From NCBI RefSeq assembly GCF_017939615.1, contig NZ_JAGKSR010000001.1:1116001-1180000 (forward strand): 64,000 nt of DNA, read 5' to 3'. Shown here one piece after another: positions 39,779-47,941 of this stretch. The number at the start of each line of letters is the position of its first letter. Position 1 is the stretch's first letter. Under the pieces are notes generated by a model, which saw nothing but the letters and a program-made list of their open reading frames with translations, was not told the origin of the DNA and did no database searches. This DNA comes from Microbacterium sp. BLY (GTDB taxonomy: Bacteria; Actinomycetota; Actinomycetes; Actinomycetales; Microbacteriaceae). Both the position numbers and the translations under genes were made by a program.

Positions 39779-40441
39779 ATGAACGACCTCCGCCCCTCCC
39801 GAGACGTCCGGACGCGGCGACGCCGCCGGATCGTCGCCACGGTCGCTGCGCTCGCGCTCGTCGTGCTCGCCGCCGTCGCCGTCCAGCAGTCGCTGTCGGC
39901 CGCCTTCGCCGGGACGGCCCCGGCCGCCACCGGTCCCGCCCCCTCCGGCGGATCGCACGAGGCCTCCGGCGCGTCCGGCGCGCCGAGCGAGGCCGACGGC
40001 GTGATCCGCGACGGCGACCAGCCCACCGTGTTCGACACCGACCGGGTCGCGATCGCCCGCCTCGACCCCGCGCTGCTCGACGCCCTGCAGCGTGCCGCGA
40101 CGGACGCACGGGCCGACGGCGTCACGTTCCTCGTGAACAGCGGATGGCGCTCGGCGGCGCTTCAGGAGCACCTGCTCCGGGAGGCCATCGCCGAGCGAGG
40201 CGAAGAGGAGGCGCGACGCTGGGTGGCGACCGCCGAGACCTCCGCGCACGTCTCCGGCGACGCCGTTGACCTCGGCCCGCTGCCGACCCTCGACTGGGTC
40301 GTCCAGCGCGGATGGCGGTACGGACTCTGCCAGACCTATGCGAACGAGTCCTGGCACTACGAACTGCGACCAGAGGCCGTCGACGACGGGTGCCCGGCCG
40401 CGTACGCCGACCCCACCGAAGACCCGAGGATGCGGCGATGA
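39779..40441 (+). CDS. membrane-anchored D,D-carboxypeptidase, VanY/M15B family
   Basis: A 220-aa protein with an Arg-rich N-terminus and one membrane span (~18-38), then a Gly/Ser/Ala-rich linker to ~75. The peptidase domain has 'VNSGWRS', zinc ligands H157 and D164 (SAHVSGDAVDLG), and E190/H193 (ESWHYEL). It trims the terminal D-Ala of peptidoglycan stems outside the membrane. It overlaps the alanine-racemase-like gene at ATGA (40438-40441). VanY in resistance clusters removes D-Ala targets of glycopeptides. Confidence 0.88.
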   Translation: MNDLRPSRDVRTRRRRRIVATVAALALVVLAAVAVQQSLSAAFAGTAPAATGPAPSGGSHEASGASGAPSEADGVIRDGDQPTVFDTDRVAIARLDPALLDALQRAATDARADGVTFLVNSGWRSAALQEHLLREAIAERGEEEARRWVATAETSAHVSGDAVDLGPLPTLDWVVQRGWRYGLCQTYANESWHYELRPEAVDDGCPAAYADPTEDPRMRR

Positions 40442-41562
40442 CCGCCGTGCTCGCCCCGGAGGGGGCGATCCTCCGGCGACCGCACGCCCCGACCCTGCGC
40501 ACGCTCCCCGACGCGGTCGCCGCGAACGTCCGCCGGGTCGGCGCGACCGCGGCGGTCCCGATCATGGCCGTGGTCAAGGCCAACGGCTATGGCCACGGAG
40601 CCCTCACGGTCGCGACGGCCGCCGTCGCCGCCGGCGCCGACTGGCTCGGGGTCACGGACGTCGCCGACGGCGTCGCGCTGCGGGAGGCCGGACTGCGCGT
40701 GCCGATCCTCGCCTGGCTGCACCCCGCCGGCATCGACGCGCCGCTCGCCACCGCCGCGGGCATCGACGTCGCGGTGGGGTCCGTCGACGAGCTCCGCCAG
40801 CTCGTCGCCGAGGCCGACGGGCGCGTGCGCGTGCACCTGCACCTGGACACCGGGATGGCCCGCGGCGGGTGTCCGGTGGAGGACTGGGACGCCCTGCTCC
40901 GGACCGCGAGAGCCACCGACGGCCGGGTCGAGGTCGTCGGGGTCATGGGCCACCTGCCACGCGCGGAGGCCGCGGATCCGCGCGCCAACGCGGCCGCCGT
41001 GCTGCGGATGCGGCAGGGGAGGGACGCGGTGCTGCGCGCCGGCTTCGGACCGCTGCTGGTGCACCTCGCGGCGACGGCGGGCGCGCTCACCGACCCGTCC
41101 ACCCACTTCGATCTCGTGCGGATCGGGGCCGGACTCGTCGGGATCGATCCGTCGGACACGGTCCCGCTGGCCGGGGCCTCCCGCTGGACGGCGCCCGTCG
41201 TCCACAGCGCCGCCGTCCCGGCCGGGACCGCGGTGGGCTACGGCAGCACGTATACGACGCGGGTGGCCACGCACCTCAGCGTCGTCGGCGTCGGGTACGC
41301 CGACGGCATCCCCCGCGAGCTCGCGCCGGGGGTGGGCATTGCGATCGGAGGGGAGCGGCACCCGCTCGTCGGAAGGGTGTCGATGGACCAGATCGTCGTC
41401 GACACCGGCGACAGGGTCTACCCGCGCGGGGCGGTGGCGACGGTGTTCGGCCCGGACGGCGGCGCGGTGCCGTCGGTGCAGGACTGGGCACGGTGGGCGG
41501 GGACGATCCCGCACACCATCGTCACGGGCATCGGCCCGCGAGTACGGAGGAGTGCGGCATGA
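40438..41562 (+). CDS. alanine-racemase-like PLP enzyme (Alr/VanT-type)
   Basis: A 374-aa fold-type III PLP enzyme. PLP Lys is K47 ('AVVKANGYGHG'), the other catalytic base Y268 ('AVGYGSTYTT'), with 'LDTGMARGG' and 'GRVSMDQIVVD' also present. It interconverts L- and D-alanine, or L- and D-serine as in VanT. No membrane domain, unlike VanT proper. Located between VanY and the ligase with ATGA overlaps on both sides, so it should supply the D-amino acid used by the ligase. Confidence 0.88.
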   Translation: MTAVLAPEGAILRRPHAPTLRTLPDAVAANVRRVGATAAVPIMAVVKANGYGHGALTVATAAVAAGADWLGVTDVADGVALREAGLRVPILAWLHPAGIDAPLATAAGIDVAVGSVDELRQLVAEADGRVRVHLHLDTGMARGGCPVEDWDALLRTARATDGRVEVVGVMGHLPRAEAADPRANAAAVLRMRQGRDAVLRAGFGPLLVHLAATAGALTDPSTHFDLVRIGAGLVGIDPSDTVPLAGASRWTAPVVHSAAVPAGTAVGYGSTYTTRVATHLSVVGVGYADGIPRELAPGVGIAIGGERHPLVGRVSMDQIVVDTGDRVYPRGAVATVFGPDGGAVPSVQDWARWAGTIPHTIVTGIGPRVRRSAA

Positions 41563-42509
41563 CGTCGAAAGTGCTGGTCATCGGAGGAGGGCGGAACGCG
41601 GAGCACGAGGTGTCGCTGGCCTCGGCCGCGGCGGTCGCCGCGGCCCTGCGGCAGGGCGGACACACCGTCACCACGGTCACGATCGATCGCGACGGGGTCT
41701 GGCGGGCGGACGGGATCCCGCCGGGCGCGAGCCCCGTCGCGTCCCTCGAGCGCGCCTTGCCGCTGCTCGCGGCGTGCGATGTCGTCTTCCCGGCGGTGCA
41801 CGGCGTGCTCGGCGAGGACGGCGCCCTCGCGGCGCTGTGCGCGCTCGCCGGGGTGCCCGTGGTCGGATCGGCGCTGGGCGCGGGAGCCCTCGGCATGGAC
41901 AAGTGGGCCACGAAGCTGGTGGCGCAGGCCGTGGGCCTCCGGACCGCTCGCGGACGCCTGGTCGCGGCGGACGACATCGGCGACGTGGAGTTCGACGGCG
42001 CCGTCGTCGTCAAACCCGTGACGGCCGGATCGAGTCACGGGGTGAGCCTGGTGACCGCCGCGGACGACCTCCTTCCCGCCCTGCGGGAGGCGGCCCGTTT
42101 CGACCGGCGGATCCTCGTCGAGGAGGTCGTGCGCGCCCGCGAGATCGACGTCGCCGTGCTCCGGGAGAAGGGCGGGGTGCGGTGGGCGGCGCCGCCGCTC
42201 GAGATCCATGCGCCCGGGCTCTTCGACACCGCGACGAAGTACGACGGCACGGCCCGCTTCACCGTCCCCGCGGCGCTCGACGCGGCCGCCACCTCGGCGC
42301 TCCGGCGGGCGGCGATCGCGATGTTCGATGCGCTGGGATGCGCCGGCGTCGCCCGCATGGACTTCTTCCTCACCGACGACGGCCCGGTGCTCAACGAGGT
42401 CAACACCATGCCGGGGCTGACGGCGGCGTCGCAGGTGCCGCGGATGTTCGCGGCGGCCGGGGTGGACTACGTCGACCTCGTGGACCGGCTGGTGCGCGCG
42501 GCCGTCTGA
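41559..42509 (+). CDS. D-alanine-D-X ligase (Ddl-type, secondary copy candidate)
   Basis: A 316-aa ATP-grasp enzyme: 'GGGRNAEHEVSLASA' N-terminal motif, 'GVLGEDGALAALCALAGVPVVGS', 'MDKWATK', 'VVKPVTAGSSHGVS', omega-loop 'FDTATKYDG' with the K-Y pair, and 'MDFFLTDDGPVLNEVNTMPGLT'. The K-Y pair favours D-Ala or D-Ser, not the D-lactate that VanA-type ligases (His) use. A cell-wall ligase, likely alternative to a housekeeping Ddl elsewhere on the chromosome. Third gene of the vanY-alr-ddl operon. Confidence 0.87.
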   Translation: MTSKVLVIGGGRNAEHEVSLASAAAVAAALRQGGHTVTTVTIDRDGVWRADGIPPGASPVASLERALPLLAACDVVFPAVHGVLGEDGALAALCALAGVPVVGSALGAGALGMDKWATKLVAQAVGLRTARGRLVAADDIGDVEFDGAVVVKPVTAGSSHGVSLVTAADDLLPALREAARFDRRILVEEVVRAREIDVAVLREKGGVRWAAPPLEIHAPGLFDTATKYDGTARFTVPAALDAAATSALRRAAIAMFDALGCAGVARMDFFLTDDGPVLNEVNTMPGLTAASQVPRMFAAAGVDYVDLVDRLVRAAV

Positions 42510-42551
42510 GAGGGTCTCGACACGGGGCGTCCGGAGGCGGATGCTGGGGAG

Positions 42552-42941
42552 ATGGCAGCCTTCACAGCGGAGAACGCGTTCAGCGGGTTCAGCGTCGACG
42601 ACATCGACGCGGCGAAGGAGTTCTACGGCACGACCCTGGGGCTCGACGTCGAGGTCAATGCGATGGGTTTCCTCGAGCTGCGGCTGTCCAGCGGCGGATC
42701 GATCCTCGTGTACGCGAAGCCGAACCACAGCCCGGCGAGCTTCACGATCCTGAACTTCCCGGTGGACGACGTCGACGCCGCCGTGGACGAGCTCAACGCG
42801 CGCGGGGTGCAGACCAAGATCTACGGGGACGACGAGTTCCCGTCCGATTCGCGCGGCATCGTGCGCGGGAACGGGCAGGGTCCGGACATCGCGTGGTTCC
42901 GCGACCCGGCGGGCAACGTCCTCGCCGTCCTGCAGGCGTGA
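42552..42941 (+). CDS. VOC-family (glyoxalase-like) protein
   Basis: A 129-aa protein of the vicinal-oxygen-chelate fold: '[27 protein letters not shown]' and '[26 protein letters not shown]', ending '[18 protein letters not shown]'. It has the paired beta-alpha-beta modules typical of glyoxalase/bleomycin-resistance proteins. The metal ligands are not all obvious, so it may be a binding protein. Ribosome site is close to the ATG (GGGGAG adjoining). Role unknown. Confidence 0.82.
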   Translation: MAAFTAENAFSGFSVDDIDAAKEFYGTTLGLDVEVNAMGFLELRLSSGGSILVYAKPNHSPASFTILNFPVDDVDAAVDELNARGVQTKIYGDDEFPSDSRGIVRGNGQGPDIAWFRDPAGNVLAVLQA

Positions 42942-42957
42942 TCCCGGGCCGTGCCGG

Positions 42958-45543
42958 TCAGAGCCGGTCGACGGCCGTCACCGTGAGGACGGCCTCGCCG
43001 GCCTCATCGGACGCCGCCAGGTCGACGGTGGCGCTGATGCCCCAGTCGTGATCGCCCGCCGGGTCGTCGATGATCTGCCGCGCGGTCCACTCCGTCGGTC
43101 CTTCCGTGAAGAGCAGCATGCGGGAGCTGCGGGCGTCCGGACCGGTGCCGATCTCGTCGTGCTCGGCGAAGTACGCATCCAGCGCGTCCGACCAGGCGGC
43201 GCCCCCGAACGACGGATCGAGGTCGGCCAGGGCGTCCACGTCCTCCCGCGCGGCGAGCTGCACGCGCCGGAAGAGCTCGTTGCGCACCAGGGTGCGGAAG
43301 GCGCGCGTGTTGCTCGTGAGGCGCTTCGGGGCGGGCGGCACGATCGGTTCGTCGTCGTCTCCCCGGGCGACCGGCCCCGCGGCCAGCTCGCTCCACTCGT
43401 CGAGCAGGCTGGAGTCGATCTGGCGGACGAGCTCGCCGAGCCACGCGATGAGGTCGTGGAGGTCCTCGTCCTTCCGCTCCTCCGGGATCGTCTGGGAGGC
43501 GGCACGATACGCGTCCGACAGGTACCGCAGGACGACGCCCTCGGAACGGGCGATCTTGTAGAACGCGACGTACTCGCCGAACGACATAGCCCGCTCGTAC
43601 ATGTCGCGCACGACGGACTTCGGGTGCAGCTCGAAGTCGCGGATCCACGGCTGCGCCGCGCTGAACGTCTCGAACGCGGCCTCGAGCAGTTCCTCCAGCG
43701 GCTTCGGGTAGGTGATGCCCTCGAGGAGTTCCATGCGCTCGTCGTACTCGATGCCCTCCCGTTTCATCGCCGCGACGGCCTCGCCCCGGGCCAGGAACTC
43801 CTGCTGGCTGAGCACGGCGCGGGGGTCGTCGAGCGTCGCTTCGACGATGGAGATCATGTCGAGCGCGTACGACCCCGTCCCCACCTGGGTCCCTGAGCCC
43901 TGGGTCCCTGAGCCTGTCGAAGGGTGGGTCCCTGAGCCTGTCGAAGGGTCCAGTAGGTCGAACGCGGCGAGGGCGAACGGCGACAGCGGCTGGTTGAGCG
44001 CGAAGTTCGGCTGCAGGTCGACCGTGAGGCGGACGCCCGGGGGTGCACCGGGCACTCCCGTGTCGAACGTCTGCACGACCCCGGACTCCCGGAGGGTGCG
44101 GAAGATCGCGAGGGCGCGGAGGGCGAGCGCGCGCTGGCGGGCGCGGGGCTCGTGGTTGTCGAAGACGAGTCGGCGGACGTTGCCGAACACGTCGCCGCCC
44201 CGCGCGATGACGTTGAGCAGCATCGCGCTGGTGATCTGCATGTGCGAGGTGAGGGTCTCCGGCGTCGCGTCGATGAGCTTGCGGAACGACGGCTCGCCCC
44301 ACGACACGAACCCGTCGGGTGCCTTCTTGCGGATGATCTTTCGCTTCTTCTTCGGGTCGTCGCCGGCCTTGCGGATCGCGGCGAGGTTCTCCGTCTCGTG
44401 CTCCGGCGCCTGCGCCACGACGGTGCCCGCGGTGTCGTAGCCCGCGCGTCCGGCCCGGCCAGCGATCTGGTGGAACTCCCGGGCGTTGAGCTGGCGCATC
44501 CGGGTGCCGTCGAACTTCGTCAGCGCGGTGAGGAGCACGGTCCGGATGGGGACGTTGATGCCCACGCCGAGCGTGTCGGTGCCGCAGATCACGCGGAGCA
44601 GGCCGCGCTGGGCCAGCTGCTCCACGAGCCGGCGGTACTTCGGCAGCATGCCGGCGTGGTGCACGCCGATCCCGGCACGGAGGAAGCGGGAGAGCGTCTT
44701 GCCGAACGCCGTCGTGAACCGGAAGCCGCCGATGAGCGCGGCGATCTCGTCGCGCTGCTCCCGCGTCGCCACCTTCGTGCTCGACAGCGCCTGCGCCCGC
44801 TCCATGGCGGCGGCCTGCGAGAAGTGCACGATGTAGATCGGCGCCTGGCCCGTGTTGAGGAGGTCGTCGATGGTCTCGTGGATCGGCGTCGTCTCATAGA
44901 AGAAGTGCAGCGGGACCGGGCGCTCGACGCCGGTGACCGAGGCGGTGTCCCGCCCGGTGCGGCGCGTCAGGTCGGCGGCGAGGGTGGTGACGTCACCGAG
45001 GGTCGCCGACATCAGCACGAACTGCGCCTGCGGAAGCTCGAGGAGCGGCACCTGCCACGCCCACCCGCGGTCGGGGTCGCCGTAGAAGTGGAACTCGTCC
45101 ATGACGACGAGACCGACGTCCGCGGCCTCGCCCTGCCGTAGCGCGAGGTTCGCGAGGATCTCGGCGGTGCAGCAGATCATCGGGGCGTCGGCGTTCACCG
45201 ACGAGTCGCCCGTCACCATGCCGACGTTCTCCGCCCCGAACACCTCGGCGAGGGCGAAGAACTTCTCGCTCACGAGGGCCTTGATCGGCGCCGTGTAGTA
45301 GCTGCGGCGTCCGCCGACCATCGCCGCGAAATGGGCGCCGACCGCGACGAGCGACTTCCCAGTGCCGGTTGGCGTGGACAGGATCAGGTTCGCGCCGGAG
45401 ACGATCTCGATCAGCGCCTCGTCCTGCGCGGGATACAGGCGGATGCCCGTCGACTCCGCCCACTCCACGAACGTCAGATACACCGCATCCGCGTCCGCCG
45501 CGTCGGGGACGAGAGAGGGGTCGAGCCGCGGCGTGGGAGTCAT
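42958..45543 (-). CDS. DEAD/DEAH-box RNA helicase with DUF3516, with repeat insertion
   Basis: An 861-aa SF2 helicase: motif I 'TPTGTGKS', II DEFH, III SAT, VI 'HQIAGRAGRAGYDT'. N-terminal two RecA domains up to ~430, then a Ski2/MTR4-related region and the DUF3516 C-terminal part ('WGEPSFRKLIDATPETLTSHMQITSAMLLNVIARGGD', 'HPKSVVRDMYERAMSFGEYVAFYKIARSEG'). Actinobacterial homologues probably unwind structured RNA. A repeat-coded loop 'DPSTGSGTHPSTGSGTQGSGTQ' interrupts the region around residues 530-555 (DNA 43884-43950). The ATG at 45543 is the natural start. Confidence 0.9.
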   Translation of the reverse strand: MTPTPRLDPSLVPDAADADAVYLTFVEWAESTGIRLYPAQDEALIEIVSGANLILSTPTGTGKSLVAVGAHFAAMVGGRRSYYTAPIKALVSEKFFALAEVFGAENVGMVTGDSSVNADAPMICCTAEILANLALRQGEAADVGLVVMDEFHFYGDPDRGWAWQVPLLELPQAQFVLMSATLGDVTTLAADLTRRTGRDTASVTGVERPVPLHFFYETTPIHETIDDLLNTGQAPIYIVHFSQAAAMERAQALSSTKVATREQRDEIAALIGGFRFTTAFGKTLSRFLRAGIGVHHAGMLPKYRRLVEQLAQRGLLRVICGTDTLGVGINVPIRTVLLTALTKFDGTRMRQLNAREFHQIAGRAGRAGYDTAGTVVAQAPEHETENLAAIRKAGDDPKKKRKIIRKKAPDGFVSWGEPSFRKLIDATPETLTSHMQITSAMLLNVIARGGDVFGNVRRLVFDNHEPRARQRALALRALAIFRTLRESGVVQTFDTGVPGAPPGVRLTVDLQPNFALNQPLSPFALAAFDLLDPSTGSGTHPSTGSGTQGSGTQVGTGSYALDMISIVEATLDDPRAVLSQQEFLARGEAVAAMKREGIEYDERMELLEGITYPKPLEELLEAAFETFSAAQPWIRDFELHPKSVVRDMYERAMSFGEYVAFYKIARSEGVVLRYLSDAYRAASQTIPEERKDEDLHDLIAWLGELVRQIDSSLLDEWSELAAGPVARGDDDEPIVPPAPKRLTSNTRAFRTLVRNELFRRVQLAAREDVDALADLDPSFGGAAWSDALDAYFAEHDEIGTGPDARSSRMLLFTEGPTEWTARQIIDDPAGDHDWGISATVDLAASDEAGEAVLTVTAVDRL
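43884..43950. repeat. intragenic PSTGSGT-type repeat, two exact 23-bp copies
   Basis: The same 23-bp element as at 21083-21105 (two mismatches) occurs exactly at 43902-43924 and 43926-43948 (24-bp period), plus a partial unit at 43884-43899. On the coding strand it reads PSTGSGTH/Q, the same frame as in the ABC1 kinase gene. Confidence 0.85.
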
Positions 45544-45567
45544 GATGCTTCGATCATCCCATCTGCG

Positions 45568-46038
45568 TCATGCCGCCGATCCCGTGACCCCGAGCGCGGT
45601 GAGCAGCTCGTACGCGGTGGAGCGGGCATGCACGATGACCGTGCCGAGCTGCGACGAGGACGCCGACACCGACAGCAGCAGCTGTCCGTACGGCACGAGG
45701 ATGAAGCTCAGCAGCGCCATCTGATTCTCGCCGATCGACAGCGACACGATCGCCGACAGGGTCGGCTCGGTCCCGCCGGCGATGATCTCCGCCTCGGCCC
45801 GCGCGACCCCGAACAGGGTGCCGTTCATGGCGGCGAGCCGCTCGCCACCGTCTTCATCGACGCCGACGGCGGCGATGGGGAGGCCGTCGGCCGTGCTGAG
45901 GACCGCGGTCGTCAGCTCCGGGAAGCGCTCCTCCAGCTCCTGCAGCCGGGTCCGTGCGGACAGCCCGACGATCTTCGACCACAGCGTCCAGTTGCCGGCG
46001 ACGTCGGGATGCATGTGGGACGGATCGGGTGTGGTCAT
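45568..46038 (-). CDS. roadblock/LC7-domain protein
   Basis: A 156-aa protein with a roadblock fold: 'LQELEERFPELTTAVLSTADGLPIAAVGVDEDGGERLAAMNGTLFGVARAEAEIIAGG' then 'LSFILVPYGQLLLSVSASSSQLGTVIVHARS'. Roadblock proteins bind or regulate small GTPases of the MglA/CvnD type. Its start overlaps the GTPase stop at ATGA (46035-46038). Third gene of the roadblock-GTPase-roadblock operon. An internal ATG (residue 9) could be the true start. Confidence 0.8.
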   Translation of the reverse strand: MTTPDPSHMHPDVAGNWTLWSKIVGLSARTRLQELEERFPELTTAVLSTADGLPIAAVGVDEDGGERLAAMNGTLFGVARAEAEIIAGGTEPTLSAIVSLSIGENQMALLSFILVPYGQLLLSVSASSSQLGTVIVHARSTAYELLTALGVTGSAA

Positions 46039-46595
46039 GACTTCTCCTCCGGAAGGTCGAGGGCGACGCTGACGGCGCGCATCACGTCGTCGCGGTCACG
46101 GGCGTCGGCGAGGAGGACGCGCGTGAGGGGGATGCCGTGGTGTTGCAGGACGTCGGCGAGCGTCCGCCGGATCTCGCGGAGCGGGCGGCCGGCATCGTGG
46201 CTGATCGCGATGGCCACGCGGTGCTCCTCCCCGGCGAACACCCCGAGCCATTCCGCGGCGTCGGCGACGAGCGTGTCGCTGTCGGCGCGGAGCCAGAGCA
46301 GCACCCGCGTGCCGGCGACCGCGGCACGCTGGCGCGCGGCGGCGAACCGCTGCTGCCCGGGGATGCCGATGAGCGCGACCGTGACGCCCGGCGCCGGGCG
46401 CCAGGTCCCGAAGTCGAGCCCCACAGTCGTGGTGGTCTTGCCGTCGCCGCGCGTGAGGGTCATCGGCACATCGGTGTCCACCGGCGGCGCGTCGCTCAGG
46501 GCGCGGATCGCCGTCGTCTTGCCGGCGCCGACCGGGCCGGCGAACAGCACGCGGTACCGCGAGGGCAGATCCGTCCGGCGGCGGCGCGGACGCAT
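46035..46595 (-). CDS. small GTPase of the MglA/CvnD type
   Basis: A 186-aa P-loop GTPase: G1 GPVGAGKT (20-27), switch I region 'TTVGLDFGTW', then 'ALIGIPGQQRF' in place of the classical DxxG; the GQ-R-F part matches MglA and conservon GTPases. G4 is degenerate ('AISHDAG' in place of NKxD). The MRPRRRR N-terminus is basic. The ATG at 46593-46595 has GGGAG 7 nt upstream. Encoded between two roadblock genes, which should regulate its nucleotide cycle. Conservon GTPases act with membrane sensors in Streptomyces; no sensor kinase is visible here. Confidence 0.8.
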   Translation of the reverse strand: MRPRRRRTDLPSRYRVLFAGPVGAGKTTAIRALSDAPPVDTDVPMTLTRGDGKTTTTVGLDFGTWRPAPGVTVALIGIPGQQRFAAARQRAAVAGTRVLLWLRADSDTLVADAAEWLGVFAGEEHRVAIAISHDAGRPLREIRRTLADVLQHHGIPLTRVLLADARDRDDVMRAVSVALDLPEEKS

Positions 46596-46666
46596 GATCC
46601 CGCTCCCGCCTCGACGGCTCCTCCGCGGCCGGGGACCGCCGGGGCCGCTCCCCACGGCCCCGGTGG

Positions 46667-47038
46667 TCACGCGCGGAGAGCGGCGACGCGGCGGTTGACC
46701 GAGGAGCGCAGCAGCGCGAGGTTCGTCGCCTGGCGGTCGGCGGCGAGGTAGATGAACAGGTCGTCGTCGAGCATCTTGAGCAGGTGCAGCTGCGTGTTCA
46801 GCGTCAGCAGCATGTCCTCCAGCTCCGCGTCGATGCCGAGGGCCTCGATCGTGCGCCTCTTGTTCTTCACGATCTCGCTGTTGAACGCGCTCGCGACCTC
46901 GAGGTCGAAGTCGGGACGGACCGAGCTGGAGGCGAGCGGCAGCCCCGACTCGAGGTCGACGATCGAGGCGCCGATGAATCCGTTGACGTCGTGCTTGATG
47001 TCCGCGAGCAGCGTGTTGAGCTCGTCTTGTGTGGCCAT
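46667..47038 (-). CDS. roadblock/LC7-domain protein
   Basis: A 123-aa protein with 'LNTLLADIKHDVNGFIGASIVDLESGLPLASSSVRPDFDLEVASAFNSEIVKNKRRTIEAL' and 'LLTLNTQLHLLKMLDDDLFIYLAADRQATNLALLRSSVNRRVAALRA', the layout of MglB-type roadblock proteins. First gene of the roadblock-GTPase-roadblock operon. GGAGAGG lies ~4 nt before the ATG. Sequence differs clearly from the second roadblock protein, so the two may have distinct roles. Confidence 0.82.
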   Translation of the reverse strand: MATQDELNTLLADIKHDVNGFIGASIVDLESGLPLASSSVRPDFDLEVASAFNSEIVKNKRRTIEALGIDAELEDMLLTLNTQLHLLKMLDDDLFIYLAADRQATNLALLRSSVNRRVAALRA

Positions 47039-47117
47039 GGTCCTCTCCCCAGTTCCTGTTCGTGGTGTGCGGCAGCGGCCGCGGTCTGCGATCCCCCAGC
47101 GCCGCACGACCTGTGAA

Positions 47118-47127
47118 GTGTATAACG
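47118..47127 (-). promoter_or_regulatory. AT-rich promoter-like spot upstream of the roadblock operon
   Basis: On the minus strand TTATAC (complement of 47120-47125) lies ~80 bp upstream of the first roadblock gene and stands out in a GC-rich region. No clear -35 partner. TAACGTTA inside it is palindromic. Confidence 0.25.
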
Positions 47128-47178
47128 TTACCCGCCGACAGACCAGTCGTGGACCGGATTCCGGCGGTGGGATCGCGG

Positions 47179-47838
47179 TCAGCCCTCGCGGCGGCGGACG
47201 ATCTCCGCGATCCAGAGAGGCGCGAACGGGGACGTGCAGCCGGGGGCCGTGGGATAGTCGGCGAGCACCTGCAGGCGCTCGCCGATGCGCACCGCGCGGG
47301 CACGCAGCTCGGGGTGGAAGATGCCGATGTTCGCGAGGGTCTCGTTCATCGCCCACTGCAGGCGCGGCGCGGCGTCCTTCAGGTCGCGCTCGATGAGGTC
47401 GAGCAGGTGCGGCAGGTCGAGACCGTCGGCGTCCTTCGTCACACGGACCGTCGTGAGGGACCACGCGGCGGCGGCGACGGTGGGGTCGTCGTCGTCGAAC
47501 CAGCGCCGCCGGAGCTCCTCCGCCAGGGGCGACTTCTTGAGGACGTAGTTCACGAACCAGTCGTTCACCTTGGGTGGCCGGGTCTCCCGCAGCATCGCGT
47601 CGAGTTCGTCCGCGGAGAAGTCGGCCGGACGGCACACCAGCAGCGCGAGCAGCCGCGCCGCCGTGTCCCCCGTCGCCCACAGTTCGCGTGCCAGGGCGTG
47701 GTCGGTCCGGATGCGCTTCGCCAGCGCGCGCATCCGGCTGAGGTTGATGCCGTGGTCGTCGCCGCGCTTCTCGTTCGCCGCGCGCTGCTTCGGATCCTCC
47801 AGCGCCGCGAGCTCCGCCAGCGCCTCCTCGACTGTCAT
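47179..47838 (-). CDS. AlkD-like DNA alkylation repair (HEAT-repeat) protein
   Basis: A 219-aa all-helical protein with HEAT-like repeats: 'LSRMRALAKRIRTDHALARELWATGDTAARLLALLVCRP', 'VNDWFVNYVLKKSPLAEELRRRWFDDDDPTVAAAAWSLTT' and 'LDLPHLLDLIERDLKDAAPRLQWAMNETLANIGIFHPELRARAVRIGERL'. This fits the DNA alkylation repair enzyme (AlkD) family, which excises bulky or cationic alkyl purines. The conserved active-site Trp/Asp/Arg set is suggested by W/D residues in 'WAMNETLANIG' but not proven. Start at 47836-47838 chosen as the first ATG of homology. Confidence 0.7.
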   Translation of the reverse strand: MTVEEALAELAALEDPKQRAANEKRGDDHGINLSRMRALAKRIRTDHALARELWATGDTAARLLALLVCRPADFSADELDAMLRETRPPKVNDWFVNYVLKKSPLAEELRRRWFDDDDPTVAAAAWSLTTVRVTKDADGLDLPHLLDLIERDLKDAAPRLQWAMNETLANIGIFHPELRARAVRIGERLQVLADYPTAPGCTSPFAPLWIAEIVRRREG

Positions 47839-47857
47839 CCCGTCAGGGTAACCCCCG

Positions 47858-47935
47858 CGACCCACCCCTTTCGGTGCGTCCCGGCCCGTTGCGGACGCAC
47901 GCACGGGGCCGGGAGGCGCGAAAGGGGGTGGGTCG
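47858..47935. terminator. long imperfect hairpin
   Basis: CGACCCACCCCTTTCG (47858-47873) pairs with CGAAAGGGGGTGGGTCG (47919-47935) apart from one extra base, with a shorter inner inverted repeat GTGCGTCC/GGACGCAC. It follows the FUSC stop and may end that transcript. No U-tract. Confidence 0.45.
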
Positions 47936-47941
47936 GCGAAA

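Noticed and set aside
39779-40441. Longer N-terminal start of the VanY-like protein upstream of 39779
   Set aside because: The upstream frame crosses the divergent promoter and encodes no recognisable segment; Arg-rich start plus membrane span fits the 39779 start, despite the close ribosome site.
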